Below are positions 12,099 through 23,860 of a stretch of DNA of 64,000 bases, in pieces; the stretch's first letter is position 1, and every line of letters starts with the position of its first letter. This stretch comes from Epiperipatus broadwayi (taxonomy: Eukaryota > Onychophora > Udeonychophora > Euonychophora > Peripatidae). The notes below the pieces were generated by a model. The model had not been told where the DNA came from. It ran no database searches and was given only the letters and a program-made list of their open reading frames with translations. The DNA lies in the NCBI GenBank assembly GCA_028023455.1, contig JAQFVV010006255.1:6182501-6246500 (forward strand), given 5' to 3'. The translations under genes were made by a program, and so were the position numbers.

Positions 12099-12403
12099 GG
12101 TCCACTAATGTCATAAAACATTAGTTATTGAAAATCTAAATTATTATTTTTACAAAGAAATAAAATCAATTTTTTTTTTTATCTGTTAGTGGAGTAAGAT
12201 GTCAAATTAGTCTTCTTATAACCGTCCATTTAATGTTTTTTTTTTCAATAGGTCCACTAATGTCATAAAACATTAGTTATTGAAAATCTAAATTATTATT
12301 TTTACAAAGAGAAATAAAATCAATTTTTTTTTATCTGTTAGTGGAGTAAGATGTCAAATTAGTCTTCTTATAACCATCCATTTAATGTTTTTTTTTTCAA
12401 TAG
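12099..12403 (+). repeat. ~152-bp tandem duplication inside the 3' LTR
   Basis: The segment beginning GGTCCACTAATG at 12099 recurs at 12251. The 5' LTR has only one copy (about 3523-3675). Confidence 0.85.
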
Positions 12404-13148
12404 AAATGTGTTTTTTTAAATCTTGTATAAAGAATTCATTAAAATAGTCATCCTTATATATGTGCATTAGGCAGATGTTTAAACCTACCTCTATATTACA
12501 AGCTTGTACTAAATGTGCATGGGGAATTTTGAAATCCATGATCATTTAATTATAAAATAATTTTTGTTATTTTAAAAGGAGAATAAATGTAAACAAAAGT
12601 AAAGGTGTGTAAACTTCACAAAATAAATTGTACAAACTCAATAATGTCAATGTTAACCGGTAATATAAATAAAGTCGTCATGAACTCATATAATTATAAA
12701 GTTAATTTAAAGATTGTGTACTTTTTTGTTTTTAGATCTTGAGTTAAACTAATGTAAAATGCTAGATGATTTTAAATATATATATATATATATATATATA
12801 TAACTAAAACCAAACTTCCTGTGTTTTTCGAATCATTTTATTTACTTTTATTTTAAATAAATTTGATTTTTAAATATACTTATCAACCAATCACCCAAGT
12901 TCTCACTAAAATATATAATTAAATTGAATCTCATGCTTTAAGACCCAGCTGCTGGGACGGTGGAAGTAAAGGAATTCGATCGTATTGTCAAGAAAGGCTA
13001 TTGATTAGATCTTTGACCAGTGGATATAAGTAAATGGGGCAGAATCCACGATGTACCTGATTTATGGATCTTGTATATGGTCGGACTCAATGTAGTTTAC
13101 CAGTATTCAGGGGTTTGTTGGATTGATGTGTGTTTTTCGACCGGTTCA

Positions 13149-13649
13149 ATATATATATGTGTGGATTCATAATAATGACTATAAGGAAGTAATTGACATG
13201 ATGGAAACATGTTTATAATGTATTGAAATATATATATGGGTTCGTGTAAATAAAAAGTTTTTTTTTTTTAAAAAAAAGTGAAAAAAACAATTTCAATAAA
13301 TTTTTTATATATGAAAGATTAATTGAGACAACTTATAGAAGGTTTTCATGTTTTAATATAAGCTTCTCTTTTTGAAAATCAGGTAAGCTTATAAATTTAG
13401 GCATCACAAAAAACATTTCATAATGTCAGTTGGAATTATCTTCTCTTAGAGCAGAAAATAGATGACAATGTTTTTCATACTCTCATTTTAAGTGAACAAT
13501 AGTAGTACTATTATGTTTATATCATCACCCTAATATTTAGTTTACAAACTTCTTCAGTGAAAAGCTGAAAAATATTTTACCTTGATGACTTTTATTATGT
13601 AATTAGAATTTTATAATTTGATCTTTCTTATTGCATTGCCAAATCCATA
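13149..13649. other. Intergenic, nothing recognised
   Basis: AT-rich sequence after the LTR with an oligo-T/oligo-A patch near 13258-13275. No reading frame or repeat could be assigned. Confidence 0.5.
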
Positions 13650-13806
13650 TAATATTAATATCATCTATGTTGTTTATTATTTTTTACAATGCTTTTTTAC
13701 AATCCACTATTGACAGTTTTGATTGCCCCAGCAATCGAAACTGTGATAGAGGATTGTAAAAAAGCATTGTAAAGAGTAATATACAACATAGATGATATTA
13801 ATATTA
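13650..13806. repeat. Foldback element (MITE-like hairpin)
   Basis: Two arms of about 75 bp are near-perfect reverse complements. TAATATTAATATCATC opens the left arm and its complement closes the right arm. The turn is near 13728-13735 (GATTGCCCCAGCAATC). Length and form fit a terminal-inverted-repeat foldback MITE; its superfamily is not determinable here. Confidence 0.85.
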
Positions 13807-14111
13807 ATTAGAATTTTCTAACATAATCTTGATTTACCTTCTAATATTATGTGCTTTGGGGTTAATATTGATCCAAAACTAATTCCTTATACTTAGCTAT
13901 TGTATCCATTACTCCTTTTCAATAGTTATAATGATCAACATAATAAATCCAGCTTGATATTTTACTCAATTTAAAAATTAAAATATTAATTAAAAAAATC
14001 CTATTATGCAGAATTAGCAAAACAAACAATTATTTTTACCACACAAGCATATTTCAATGCTTTTAAAAAATTCATGTTTAAATATCATATTCTTTTTCAA
14101 TATATATATAT

Positions 14112-14230
14112 ATTGAAGCTGGAAATATAGTATGTATTTCTGCTTCACCTAGTGCCAATATCATCAGCACTAGTATGGGTTTGAACCCAATTTTGTATAT
14201 TAACTGACACCCATCTCATAATAAGTGGTA
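14112..14230 (-). mobile_element. tRNA-derived SINE-like fragment with (AT)n tail
   Basis: On the minus strand there is a B-box-like GGGTTCAAACCC (14190-14179), then a unique body with a CTGATGA and a GAAATACATA stretch, and an (AT)n tail at 14100-14113. The A box is weak. GAAATACATA is shared with the SINE at 56748-56910. It is probably a truncated, diverged SINE. Confidence 0.5.
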
Positions 14231-15973
14231 GTATATTTATAATCAATATTATAATCTTTTATCTAATTTATATTTTAGATTAAAACTAACTTTTTTATAA
14301 TAGTTTATTTATTTTATATTTGTAGAAATGTATGTAGTGTTTATTTTATTAAATTGGCATTGAGTAAATAATTGAATCTTAGATATCTATAAAATGTTAC
14401 AAATATTTTAAATTCTTTTATTAAAGTCCATTTTTTTAATTAATCAGTTGGTAGCATTTTATATTTATCTTTTGATAAATGTACATTAAAAAATCAATTA
14501 TCTAAACAATCTAATATTTGTAAGGAATATTTTGTAAATTTGTATCAAATATCAGATTTGAAAGTCATCGTATTATATATAGAATGTACCAAATTCCTAA
14601 AATTTTTGTGAATAAAATTTACATTTTTTAATCTAAATCTTAATTAAATAGGCTTAGCAGAATAAACCCTTGGGGCATGTTGAAGGCAGGATTGTAGATT
14701 TCCTTCCCAAGCAGACACCAACCTCAGAGAACCACTTAGAGCAATTGCAATTGGTAGTTGTCATGTAGATTAAATCCTATAGATAAGGCCAGATCAAATA
14801 AATAGTAGAAAATTTTGATAAGAAGATTATTGAAGAACAGTTCACTGAAGAGAGTATTTATAATATTTTGTGCCTAAAGAATGAGGGAGTAAAGAGATCG
14901 GCCATTTGCTTTTTGGAGCTCTGCTTCCACCAGCTCATCACAATGCCATTCCAGTGCTCTCAACACCTAGCCCAAGACTGTACTGTGTCAAGGAAGCCTG
15001 CTAAATGATCTGATTTTATAACTGTCTGTTTCAAGCCACGGAATGTCTACCAATTGGGTGAGATAACCTTCAATTTGCTGCAGGCCTATGATTCTAGCTT
15101 ACTTTGCTTTTTAAAATTTATATTATATATATCTGTAATGTTTATACAACTCAATTCTAAAATGCATTTTTTTAAATTTTTCTCTTAAATTTAAAAACTA
15201 TTAATTCTTATAAAAATCCCACATTATTTTGATGCTGCAAATCTATCTTAAATTTTTTGTTGGTTTATTTATAATATTGACTTATTGAAACTTCCAAGTA
15301 TAAAACTCAATGAGAAACTAACTTTAAACCCTCTCCCTCTTATTTTCGCCAGTTAAAAATTATTTTAGGAGACTTATTTCCATTAAATTAATTAATAGAG
15401 AAATCTCATTTAGTTTTGTACCTCGTATTATAAATTTATTTTTAAATGATTGAAATTATTTTAAAGTTAAGTATCTTATTATTATTTCCAACTTAAAATT
15501 GCTCTCGTAATTATCTCTGAGAAAATAATATGCTTTATTAAATCATTTAAGCAAAATATATCACAATTTCTATAAACCAAATACCTTAAAAGAGAATTAA
15601 CGTTTATAGATTTCATACATATATATTTTCGTATGTGTCAGTAAAATATTAAAATTGTGATGTACAATTTATTATGCTGTATGTTGTCAAACTTTACCAG
15701 AAGTGAGTTTGATATTCAATGCCCCATCTATGTTATTTAAAAGACAGTCTTATTTTGTAATTATCGATAATGAACTATTTAATAACTTACTAATACATGA
15801 AATATTTGGAAAGTGTGGAAGACAATTTATATTTTAGTTTTAATTCTTGCCTTTCCTTTATATTATATTTTATGATCCATTCATTAATGACCTAAGGTTT
15901 CTGGGGACTTTCTATTATGTCAGGGAGCTGATTATTTAATCAGGAATTAATTTATTAGGATCATTAGTGATCC

Positions 15974-15975
<2 letters not shown>
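14231..15975. other. Mostly unassigned AT-rich sequence; less AT-rich patch 14640-15110
   Basis: Nothing coding is supported. The 14640-15110 stretch is clearly richer in G and C than its surroundings. That could mark an old element or an exon-like relic, but no frame gives a recognisable protein. Confidence 0.4.
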
Positions 15976-16055
<80 letters not shown>

Positions 16056-16088
16056 CATCTATCCATCTATCCATCTATCCATCTATCC

Positions 16089-16149
<61 letters not shown>

Positions 16150-16189
16150 CCTATCTATCTATCTATCTATCTATGTATGTATGTATGTC
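15976..16189 (+). repeat. (ATCT)n microsatellite
   Basis: About 50 units of ATCT, interrupted by ATCC units at 16054-16090 and passing into ATGT units at 16174-16188. An apparent YLSI-repeat open frame is an artefact of the repeat. Confidence 0.97.
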
Positions 16190-16309
16190 TGGGGTGTTAT
16201 GTAAGTTATAGTTACAACAATTTGTTTATTATTATTATTAGTCTTGCTTTGCTACATACCTCTCAGGATCTTCGGAAGTTTAAATATTTTTTTTTTATTT
16301 AAAGTAATA

Positions 16310-17135
16310 TTCTTTATTAAAAACCAAAAAAATTTACATAATTACAAAGGTTATTTTAAGTTCCTCTAACAACATTTCTTCAACTACTGTCATAATACTC
16401 GAGGTATTTTCCTCAGTGATTTACTTGTTGTCTTTTTTTACCTTACCAATACATTCTTAGACTGGAAATGATGTTTACCTACCATATTTCACATGTGGAT
16501 AGAGCAGACCCTCTCCACACTGATTCTACAGTATTCTTTGGCCAATATTTTAAACATAGGTTAAAGTAATCACTCCAATCTCTCTCCAGCTTTCTCAGCC
16601 AGTTGAATTTTTTATTGTCAAATACCAAAGAACATCTAATTAGCCATATTGTTTAATGCATGGATTATAACCATTGCATTATGCAGATTAAACCTAATCA
16701 CATATTTTTTATCAGATCCTTTAGGTCTATTATTGGCATATGAAAGACTTGTGATCTCATATCCCTGAATGCCTGGCATTCCTCAAGCAGGTGCGTAAAT
16801 GTTTCTTTTCTCTTCTTACAAAACATACACACCTCATCCAATCCCATCCCCAGCCTTTTACTAAGGTAGGAGGTAGTCGGCAGGATTCCATTTATCAGCT
16901 TAAAAATAAACTTCATGGATGATTGAGGTGTATATATCGAGTGGAATTTTTTAAGAACACTTTTCAGTGAACAGCCCAACCACTCATTCTCATTTTGATA
17001 ATCTCCTTTAGTTAGATCTTTATATTTTATTCCATCTAGACTTTGGACCTTTAGATCATCTTGTAAATCTTTGTATGTTATAAACATGACCGCAAGATGT
17101 GACCTTCTCTCAGCTCCCATTTCATTATAAATGAC
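16310..17135 (-). pseudogene. 3' end of a LINE ORF2 (zinc-binding C-terminal region)
   Basis: The open part is 16698-17120 on the minus strand. It encodes a Ser-Pro..K.IFKLINGILPT segment followed by a C-x2-C...H...C finger (CMFC...FTHLLEEC, about residues 97-114). This arrangement is the zinc-binding region found C-terminal to the reverse transcriptase of many non-LTR retrotransposons. The RT domain itself is missing: the fragment is 5'-truncated, which is usual for LINE copies. Downstream, 16310-16697 is AT-rich and looks like its 3' untranslated end. Confidence 0.72.
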
Positions 17136-17540
17136 CAGTCCAATCTTTTACTTTCCCTCATAGTAGATGTATTTTCTAATAGAAACCTTTTCCAGGCATT
17201 GCAATTAAGATGTGTATGGGAAGTCCAGCACATCAAATCTATTATTATTCAGAGATATGTTTTGGCTGGAGGGCCAACATATCTCTCATTATCTACCTGT
17301 ATATTCCAGGGATTTCTACCTGTATATGCCAGGGATTTCTTTTTTTTATCAAAGCCCCAGAGGTTCGTAACAGACCTCATTTATTCTTTTGTTGTAATCT
17401 ATAATATCATACTGCCTTTATCATTATATATATATATAATAAATAAAGTTTGATATCTGTATTCATTTCACAATATATGTAATATACAAATCAATATATA
17501 TATCAAAATACAGTACAATTTATATAAATTATATTCTTTT

Positions 17541-17586
17541 AGAAGTACTTTCGACTATACACTTTGTAGTCTTTATCAACTATATA
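17541..17586 (-). ncRNA. Degenerate hammerhead-like motif in PLE terminus
   Basis: On the minus strand: UUGAUAA in place of CUGAUGA, a five-pair helix II (GACUA 17571-17567 with UAGUC 17557-17553), GAAA, then the palindrome GUAC. The core has lost key bases (first C and G8), so cleavage is unlikely. The layout matches the hammerheads known at PLE ends. The right arm carries the mirror copy near 18409-18456. Confidence 0.45.
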
Positions 17587-17636
17587 ACGTTGAATAATCA
17601 AAACGAGACAACCCTTAACAATACTCATAGTTCAAT

Positions 17637-17985
17637 TCAGATTTCCCACAATTCTGTTATCTTAACATTTGATGACTGGCGATTCATTAACATTTGACGA
17701 TTTCTTGAAATCAACATAGCCTCTTTTATTTTATGTTTATTATGACAACGTTCAATTTGAATAATTTTCATATTTTTATAATCAAATTTAAATCCATATT
17801 GACAAGATTTATTATGATCAAATATAACAGATGATGAAGGTTTATTTACATCTGTTCCATATTGATTCTCTTTTTGAATTCTATTATATAAAAGCATATG
17901 TTCTTTTATTCTCTTCTCAAATGTACACTTAGATTCACCAATGTATTGTACGCTGCATCCACATATCAATCTATATATAATACAC
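17637..17985 (-). pseudogene. PLE GIY-YIG endonuclease fragment (left arm)
   Basis: An open frame of 110 codons (17637-17969) starts CGCSVQYIGESK, with the Y-I-G of the GIY-YIG fold, and continues KRIKEH, the usual Arg and His region. The EAMLISRNR segment near residue 85 fits the conserved catalytic Glu helix (E...I). The N-terminal GIY half is lost by truncation at the arm junction. In PLEs this domain nicks the target DNA to prime reverse transcription. No RT remains here. Confidence 0.8.
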
Positions 17986-18355
17986 TGGTGAATCTAAGTG
18001 TACATTTGAGAAGAGAATAAAAGAACATATGCTTTTATATAATAGAATTCAAAAAGAGAATCAATATGGAACAGATGTAAATAAACCTTCATCATCTGCT
18101 TTTATATAATAGAATTCAAAAAGAGAATCAATATGGAACAGATGTAAATAAACCTTCATCATCTGTTATATTTGATCATAATAAATCTTGTCAATATGGA
18201 TTTAAATTTGATTATAAAAATATGAAAATTATTCAAATTGAACGTTGTCATAATAAACGTAAAATAAAAGAGGCTATGTTGATTTCAAGAAATCGTCAAA
18301 TGTTAATGAATCGCCAGTCATCAAATGTTAAGATAACAGAATTGTGGGAAATCTG
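17986..18355 (+). pseudogene. PLE GIY-YIG endonuclease fragment (right arm, with internal duplication)
   Basis: Same sequence as the left arm on the opposite strand, starting just before the YIG-flanking ESK codons. A ~67-bp segment (about 18031-18097) is tandemly duplicated at about 18098-18165, which breaks the reading frame. The downstream part to the stop at 18353-18355 is intact. Confidence 0.8.
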
Positions 18356-18522
18356 AATTGAACTATGGGTATTGTTAAGGGTTGTCTCGTTTTGATTATT
18401 CAACGTTATATAGTTGATAAAGACTACAAAGTGTATAGTCGAAAGTACTTCTAAAAGAATATAATTTATATAAATTGTACTGTATTTTGATATATATATA
18501 TTGATTTGTATATTATATATAT

Positions 18523-19189
18523 ATTTACAAACCTGAAATGCTCTCTGCCGTGATGGCACATCTTTCACCAACCAACCCAGTTAATTAGTTTTAAATCTGA
18601 CTATATAATTGTTATTTATTTCAGATGAACTATTTTGCTTTCCACACTCATTACATACAACTGATTTAAATGTAATAGTGTTTTAAATACACATCGATCA
18701 TACTTTCTTATTTATATATAAAATAGATTTATTTCTAATCTCTTAAAGAGGGCTAATGATATTTTATTGCTGATTGGTTTCTTGGCAGACCAATTAACAA
18801 ATTTTTGCTTTGTTATTAAATGCCTTGCATTTAGCCGCTTCAAAACGTATTCAAGAAGTATAATAACCTAGTTGTATAAACAAAGCCCAACATATTTTGT
18901 ATTTATCAGTAATTCAATTTCTTAATAAATTCCTGTAATATTATTGTTTTAAATTAGCTTAGTTTGTCATTACTCCAAATCTCTAATATTAATTACCCTA
19001 GTTATTTATAATATTTCTTTGATTTAAATTCACTTCTTTGTAATGTTGGCATAAAGGATTATAATTGTTACAGTTCAAACTATTAGTAGTCAATATCAAA
19101 TCACATCTGTACCGTTCTGCGATCATCAGAACTCATCAAATCATTAATTTCTTAACCCTTTATTATTTTGAGTCTCTTTGTGAACCATG
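18523..19189. other. Unassigned AT-rich spacer
   Basis: No supported gene or recognisable repeat between the PLE pair and the LTR-like relic. Confidence 0.4.
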
Positions 19190-19385
19190 ACCTCGGAATA
19201 AAACCAAGGACTGCTAGTGTCATCACAAACATTATCCATTAATCAGAGAGGCAATAGTTCAGGCAAATAGGTTAGGATTCACCATTCCCCTGACATCTGT
19301 ATCTTGTGTATGGTTGGATTTAAGATACTTTTGCTTGGATTATTGGTCTTGTTGAATGAATACACGATTTTGACCAGTACAATAT
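19190..19385 (+). repeat. Diverged relic of an LTR 3' end
   Basis: Over about 200 bp this follows the last part of the gypsy LTR (about 4200-4401): an A-T-C-AG..G segment, CCTGA.AT.T..ATCTTGT, a GG(T/A)CTTGTTG-like stretch, and an end GACCAGTACA where the LTRs end GACYGGTWCA. It is diverged, probably a solo LTR fragment of a related family. Confidence 0.5.
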
Positions 19386-20067
19386 TAGGATGGAACAAAA
19401 ACAGTTTTTAATTATACTACTGTAGAAAAAGATCTATCCAACAAACACTCATAGAAGATATTATTCATAAGGTTTTTTAATTATCAGATGGTTGGTATTG
19501 AAGGTTTAGATGTTTTGTTTTTTTTTTTTTGTAAATAAGAATAGGTAGATATCCACACTTGGATGGTTAGTTGGGTTGATTACACCTACCTATAAAAATT
19601 AAAAATTCTAAACTTAATTAAAAGGAATTTTTCAATAATTACTTTGCAAGATTTATTTGTTTGGAAAATTGACAATAATAGAATTACCTCTTAGGGAAAA
19701 CCATAATAATTAATCATATAATGTCATAGTTCTGTTTTATACAGGATTATGTAAATTGTAAGCTGTTATTCATCTTTAATTTTAATTCTATGTGGTCTTT
19801 AATAAACTGAACTGCCTCAATCTTTAGAATCATCTCAATATATAGCAAAACAGTTTTTTTTTTAAAAAAAAAAAAAAAGAAAAAAACAATAATAGCAACT
19901 CTGGAGAATTGAACAGAAAATGCAAGGTTAAAAATTGTAACTGGTACTGGAATCACGAAAAGAGGAGAAGGGTTTTCCAAAATTTTTTATATATAGTAAT
20001 AAAAAACCCAGGCAATTAATTGAGTTTTTGACAATTTATTAATATAACTTATCAAATGGTGTTCAGA

Positions 20068-23000
20068 CAGTGGGTCTTAAAGTGGGGGTCCTGACACCTG
20101 AGGGACTTGAAAAAAGATTTGGGGTGTGTGTGTGAAAAAAATTGGGAAATTGCCCCCTTTTAATTTTTTTTATAAATTTCCTACTATGAATAAAAATTTG
20201 TATTCATGTAAGTCAAAAATTGTTCAATAGGTGCTTTGAACAAATTGTTCAACTACACCATCACACTGTACAAACAACACCCTACTTATGAATATGACCT
20301 ATGAACAGACTGCTGTGAAGTCAAAATTATTTTTTTGCAATACTTCAACAGGTCAGAATTTTGAGCTGCATGTCTTCTTCTGCCTTGTAGTAATTTCCTT
20401 AGAGCAATGCTGTCAAAGTCTACATTCCAATAGATCCAGAAGTGTCTAAATTGCAGCTCTCAGTACATAACAGAGCACATGCATCTCTCTAAAATGGAAT
20501 TTTCAAATTCAAAAATTGACAACTTGTAATTTATACAAACAACTTTTAGAAAGATGTGATAACTATAAGAGATATATGTGCAAACACTTATACATGTGTA
20601 AAATTAGTATTTGGAAAACAAAATAACAATTGCCATTTTTTGTACTAATATTTGTGTTTATTTAATATAAGAAATAAATTAAGTGAGTGATGAAATACTT
20701 ACACAAATAAAACAGTTGACAGACAATGAAATGAAAACAAAAATTAATACAGAAGCCAGAAGCTAAATGTTCCAAAGCTACACATGTAAATGTTCTGGAA
20801 CATTGATATGGGTATTTGAAAAAAAGCAAATTTTGTATTAGATACTAATCCTAAAATAAAATTTCTCCTTGCAAGTCTGTATGACACATCAACACAAATA
20901 TATAGCTACAACCTTCTTTTCTACTTAAAATAAGCATGAGAATCAGAAAAAGATTATTAAAAATCAAACTGAAGATGAAAATCAATAATAATTGGTTTGT
21001 TACAAATCCATTCTTATGATCATAGTTATTTGAGGTAATATATTTTAAAATAGTCACAAATATTGAAATAAATACCTACATATTTCAATAAAAATTATTT
21101 TTTATTCTAAATAAACACAAATAGTAATACATGTTATTTTGTTTTTTTAATACAAATTTTTAACAGGTCATATATCTAATTATAATACCTCTAATAGTTA
21201 TCACATCTTCCTAATTTGTATAAATTACAAGTCAGTTTGTTAGTTTTTTAAATCGAATATTCCATCTAGATGCATGCACCCTTTTAGGTGCCAAGAGATG
21301 CATTTAGATGCTCCTAACAGTTCCTACCAAACAGTGTCAGTTTGGTAACACACTCATTGGCCTATTTTAATATGTAACTCATTTGTAAGTAGAATGGTGT
21401 TTATGTATTGAATTTAGCTTATTTATATTTGTATAATTTGTTGAAAGTTACATTTTATGTTTTTATCTAGTGCCTAGTGATTTTTGTGAATCACTAAATA
21501 TCTTACATATCATTAAATAAGACAGTAAATTATTTCTCCACATTTCATTTTATGTATATCCAACAATATTTATTAAATTTGTTGATTGAAATTGACGTTT
21601 AAAAGTTGGGTTATGTAAAAATATGTTAGAGTTAGCATAGTACACGATTTTTCTAAACTAAATACATGTTTTATGAAAATATTATAAAGAACTTGTTTAT
21701 CATTTATAATTATTTTTTATAAAATGTATATACTTATTACAGAATCTTATTCCTAAATATGAATAAATGGTTAAAGGGGATCTATGTCAGTGTAGATGCA
21801 AAAGTTCTTGCTGAAGCAGAAAGCAGTAAAAATAAAGAAATGAGCACAATATCAACACCTCAAATAAAAAAGATGATGTACGGTGAATCATATTTATGAT
21901 ATGGATTTATATTTTCTGCTGATAATTATAAAAAACAACTACCTTTATGCTTATTATGCAATAAAACTTTAGTGGCCAAAAGTATGAAGCCTGAAAAATT
22001 AGAAAGACATTTGGATACTACGCATTCTGCTTTTTCAAAAAAGCCTATAGAATATTTTCAAAGATTATTAAATTCATCAAATCAAAGTTCAAGTTTATTA
22101 AAAAAATATGTTACCGTTCAAGAAAATTACATGCTGGTATCTTGCCAGTCATCATATTTAATAGCAAAACCTAAAAAACTCATGTACAATCAGGGAAAAA
22201 ACTGGTTTTACCTGTTGCAATATGCATAACAGAAATTATTCATGGAAAAAAGTATGCAGATGAGTTTAAAAAAAATCCTCTTTCTAATGATACGGTAACT
22301 AAAAGGATTTTAGAAATTAATTGTGACCAATTTCAGCAACTTATTCAGAGAATCCAAGAAAACCTGAAAATTTCAATTCAGCAGGCTGGACAGACATTAT
22401 AAATTTGCTTCAACTCTTAGTGTATGTTAAGCACTGTTGTGATGGTAATGCTGTTTTGTTGGTCAACAAACTTTTAAAGTAAATAATTTTTTCAAGGAAG
22501 AAGGAACAACTGTATTGTTGTATGTACTGATGGTGCAGCAATGATGAAGTGTCAGCAAGTAGGATTTTTAGAAAAAGTTAAATGTATGAAGAATGAGCAA
22601 AAGATTTTTACTCATTGTATGATCCATCATGAAGCATTAGTAGCTAAAAACTTATCTACAGATCTCAGTCTGGTGTTGCAATATGTCATAAAGATTATCA
22701 ATTTTATAAAATGTCGTGCATTGAATTGTAGATTATTTACAGTTTTATGCAAGGATATGGGATCAGATTACCAACAACTCTTATTACACACAGAAGTTAG
22801 ATGGTTATCAAAGAGATAAATTTTAAAATGACTAGTACAGCTGAAAAATGAAACTATTATATTTTTATATATAAAAAAAAAAACAACGTAATCTTTCTAA
22901 TCTCTTTCACAATAAAACTTGGATTGTAAGTTGGGTTGTCCGATATATTTGAGAAATTAAATGAACTAAACATGTCTCTTCAAGATGAGAATGCAAACAT

Positions 23001-23860
23001 TTAAATTTTGTATAATAAAATACATGCATTTAGGAAAAAGATAACCATATGGAAGTCAAGTGTGAAGAATGACATATTCGAAATGTTTTCAAGTACAAAT
23101 GTCTTTATTAGTGAAAATAATTTGGATAATAATTTAATTAAGAAAAGCACAATTAATCATTTGTCATGTTCACATGAAAAATTTGATACATATTATTCAT
23201 CAGATCTAAATATGGAACAGTTCACTTCGGTTCAAAAATCCATGGATCAAGTAAAACTTTTGTCTATAAATGCCCAAGAAGAATTTGCCGAACTCAGTTC
23301 TGATTTGAGACTTAAAAACGAGTTTAGTAAACAGTCAATAATTTTTTTTTGAGCTCACAATAAAGACAGAATATCCGTTATTGTCTGAATTGGCAATAGC
23401 AATCCTTTTGCCATTTGTTAATACTTATTTGTGTGAAATCCCGTTTTCGGTAATGGTAAACATAAAAATTAAACAGAGTAATGTCTTACCAATATTGAAA
23501 ACGCTTTGCGATCTACTTTGACAAAAACTGAACCAAGATTACATTTATTGTGCCTAAATAGGCAAGCTGATTCATCCCACTAAATTTAATTTTAATGTAT
23601 CGTTAATAATGTTATTAATATTGTTTTTTTTTTAATTGTTTTTTATAATGATATGTAAGTACTGCAGTCACTTTCATCAAATTTTTAATTCTTGTGATTA
23701 TTTACACATATTTTCAAAGATGGTTTATTAAATTTATATAATAAAATGTAGACTTCATACAAAGTTATTTTAATATTTTTTTGCACATCGGCGGCGGGGA
23801 TCGTTGGAAATTTTTTAATTTGGAAGGGAGTCGCGAACCAAAAAAGTTTAAGAACCACTG
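20068..23860 (+). mobile_element. Dead hAT transposon (ZBED5/Buster-like)
   Basis: Left end CAGTGGGTCTTAAAG (20068) and right end CTTAAACTT-type sequence closing in CCACTG (23860) form imperfect terminal inverted repeats of the hAT kind (CAGTGGTTCTTAAA consensus). A decayed transposase lies between them. The 8 bases outside each end do not match, so a target duplication could not be confirmed. 20100-21750 and 23590-23780 hold only AT-rich noncoding sequence. Confidence 0.78.
21759..23583 (+). pseudogene. hAT transposase pseudogene, ZBED5/SCAND3-like
   Basis: Starts MNKWLKG; a BED-type zinc finger follows (CLLCNKTL..SMKPEKLERHLDTTH, 21945-22024, C-x2-C...H...H). After stops and frame shifts come a CTDGA catalytic-region segment (~22527), THCMIHHEALVAK (~22611), KCRALN-type and LLLHTEVRWLSKR (to 22816). 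Then NELNMSLQ...KIHAFRKK (22960-23045) and, near the end, a PLLSELAIAILLPF dimerisation-type segment and a C-terminal ADSSH stop at 23581. This order is that of the ZBED5/FAM200 group of domesticated and active hAT transposases. At least five lesions make it non-functional. Confidence 0.85.

Larger units (their letters stand above)
1340..13148 (+). mobile_element. Degraded Ty3/gypsy-like LTR retrotransposon with very long LTRs
   Basis: Two long direct repeats (1340-4401 and 9845-13148) start with TG and end with CA, and flank gag-protease-RT-RNase H-integrase sequence in Ty3/gypsy order. The bases just outside are ATAT on both sides (1336-1339 and 13149-13152), consistent with a 4-bp target duplication inside an (AT)n tract. 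The pol region has many stops and frame changes, so the copy is dead, although gag and protease remain open. Total length is about 11.8 kb. No envelope-like gene is seen. Confidence 0.92.
9845..13148 (+). repeat. 3' LTR (about 3.30 kb)
   Basis: Begins TGAAATGG and ends GGTTCA. It is about 240 bp longer than the 5' LTR, mainly because of two internal tandem duplications and a longer (TA)n run near 12776-12802. Scattered substitutions relative to the 5' LTR show that the insertion is not recent. Confidence 0.9.
17472..18522. mobile_element. Penelope-like element 3' ends in inverted orientation
   Basis: 17472-17985 and 17986-18522 are reverse complements over most of their length, each holding the GIY-YIG endonuclease end of a PLE and its terminal sequence. 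They are joined tail-out at about 17985, where the right arm is shorter. Inverted, truncated partial copies are common for PLEs. Flanking AT runs blur the exact ends. Confidence 0.82.

Noticed and set aside
14112-14190. CTGATGA plus GAAA in the minus-strand SINE fragment as a hammerhead
   Set aside because: The intervening bases do not form a helix II joined to the core, and helix I does not pair; kept only as a SINE relic.
15976-16189. CRISPR-like array in the tetranucleotide tract or satellite arrays
   Set aside because: No spacers between repeats; eukaryotic simple sequence and satellites.
15967-16302. 111-codon frame rich in YLSI repeats
   Set aside because: Direct translation of the (ATCT)n microsatellite.
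20068-23860. An 8-bp target duplication for the hAT element
   Set aside because: The bases next to the two ends do not match, so the duplication is lost or the ends are off by a few bases.
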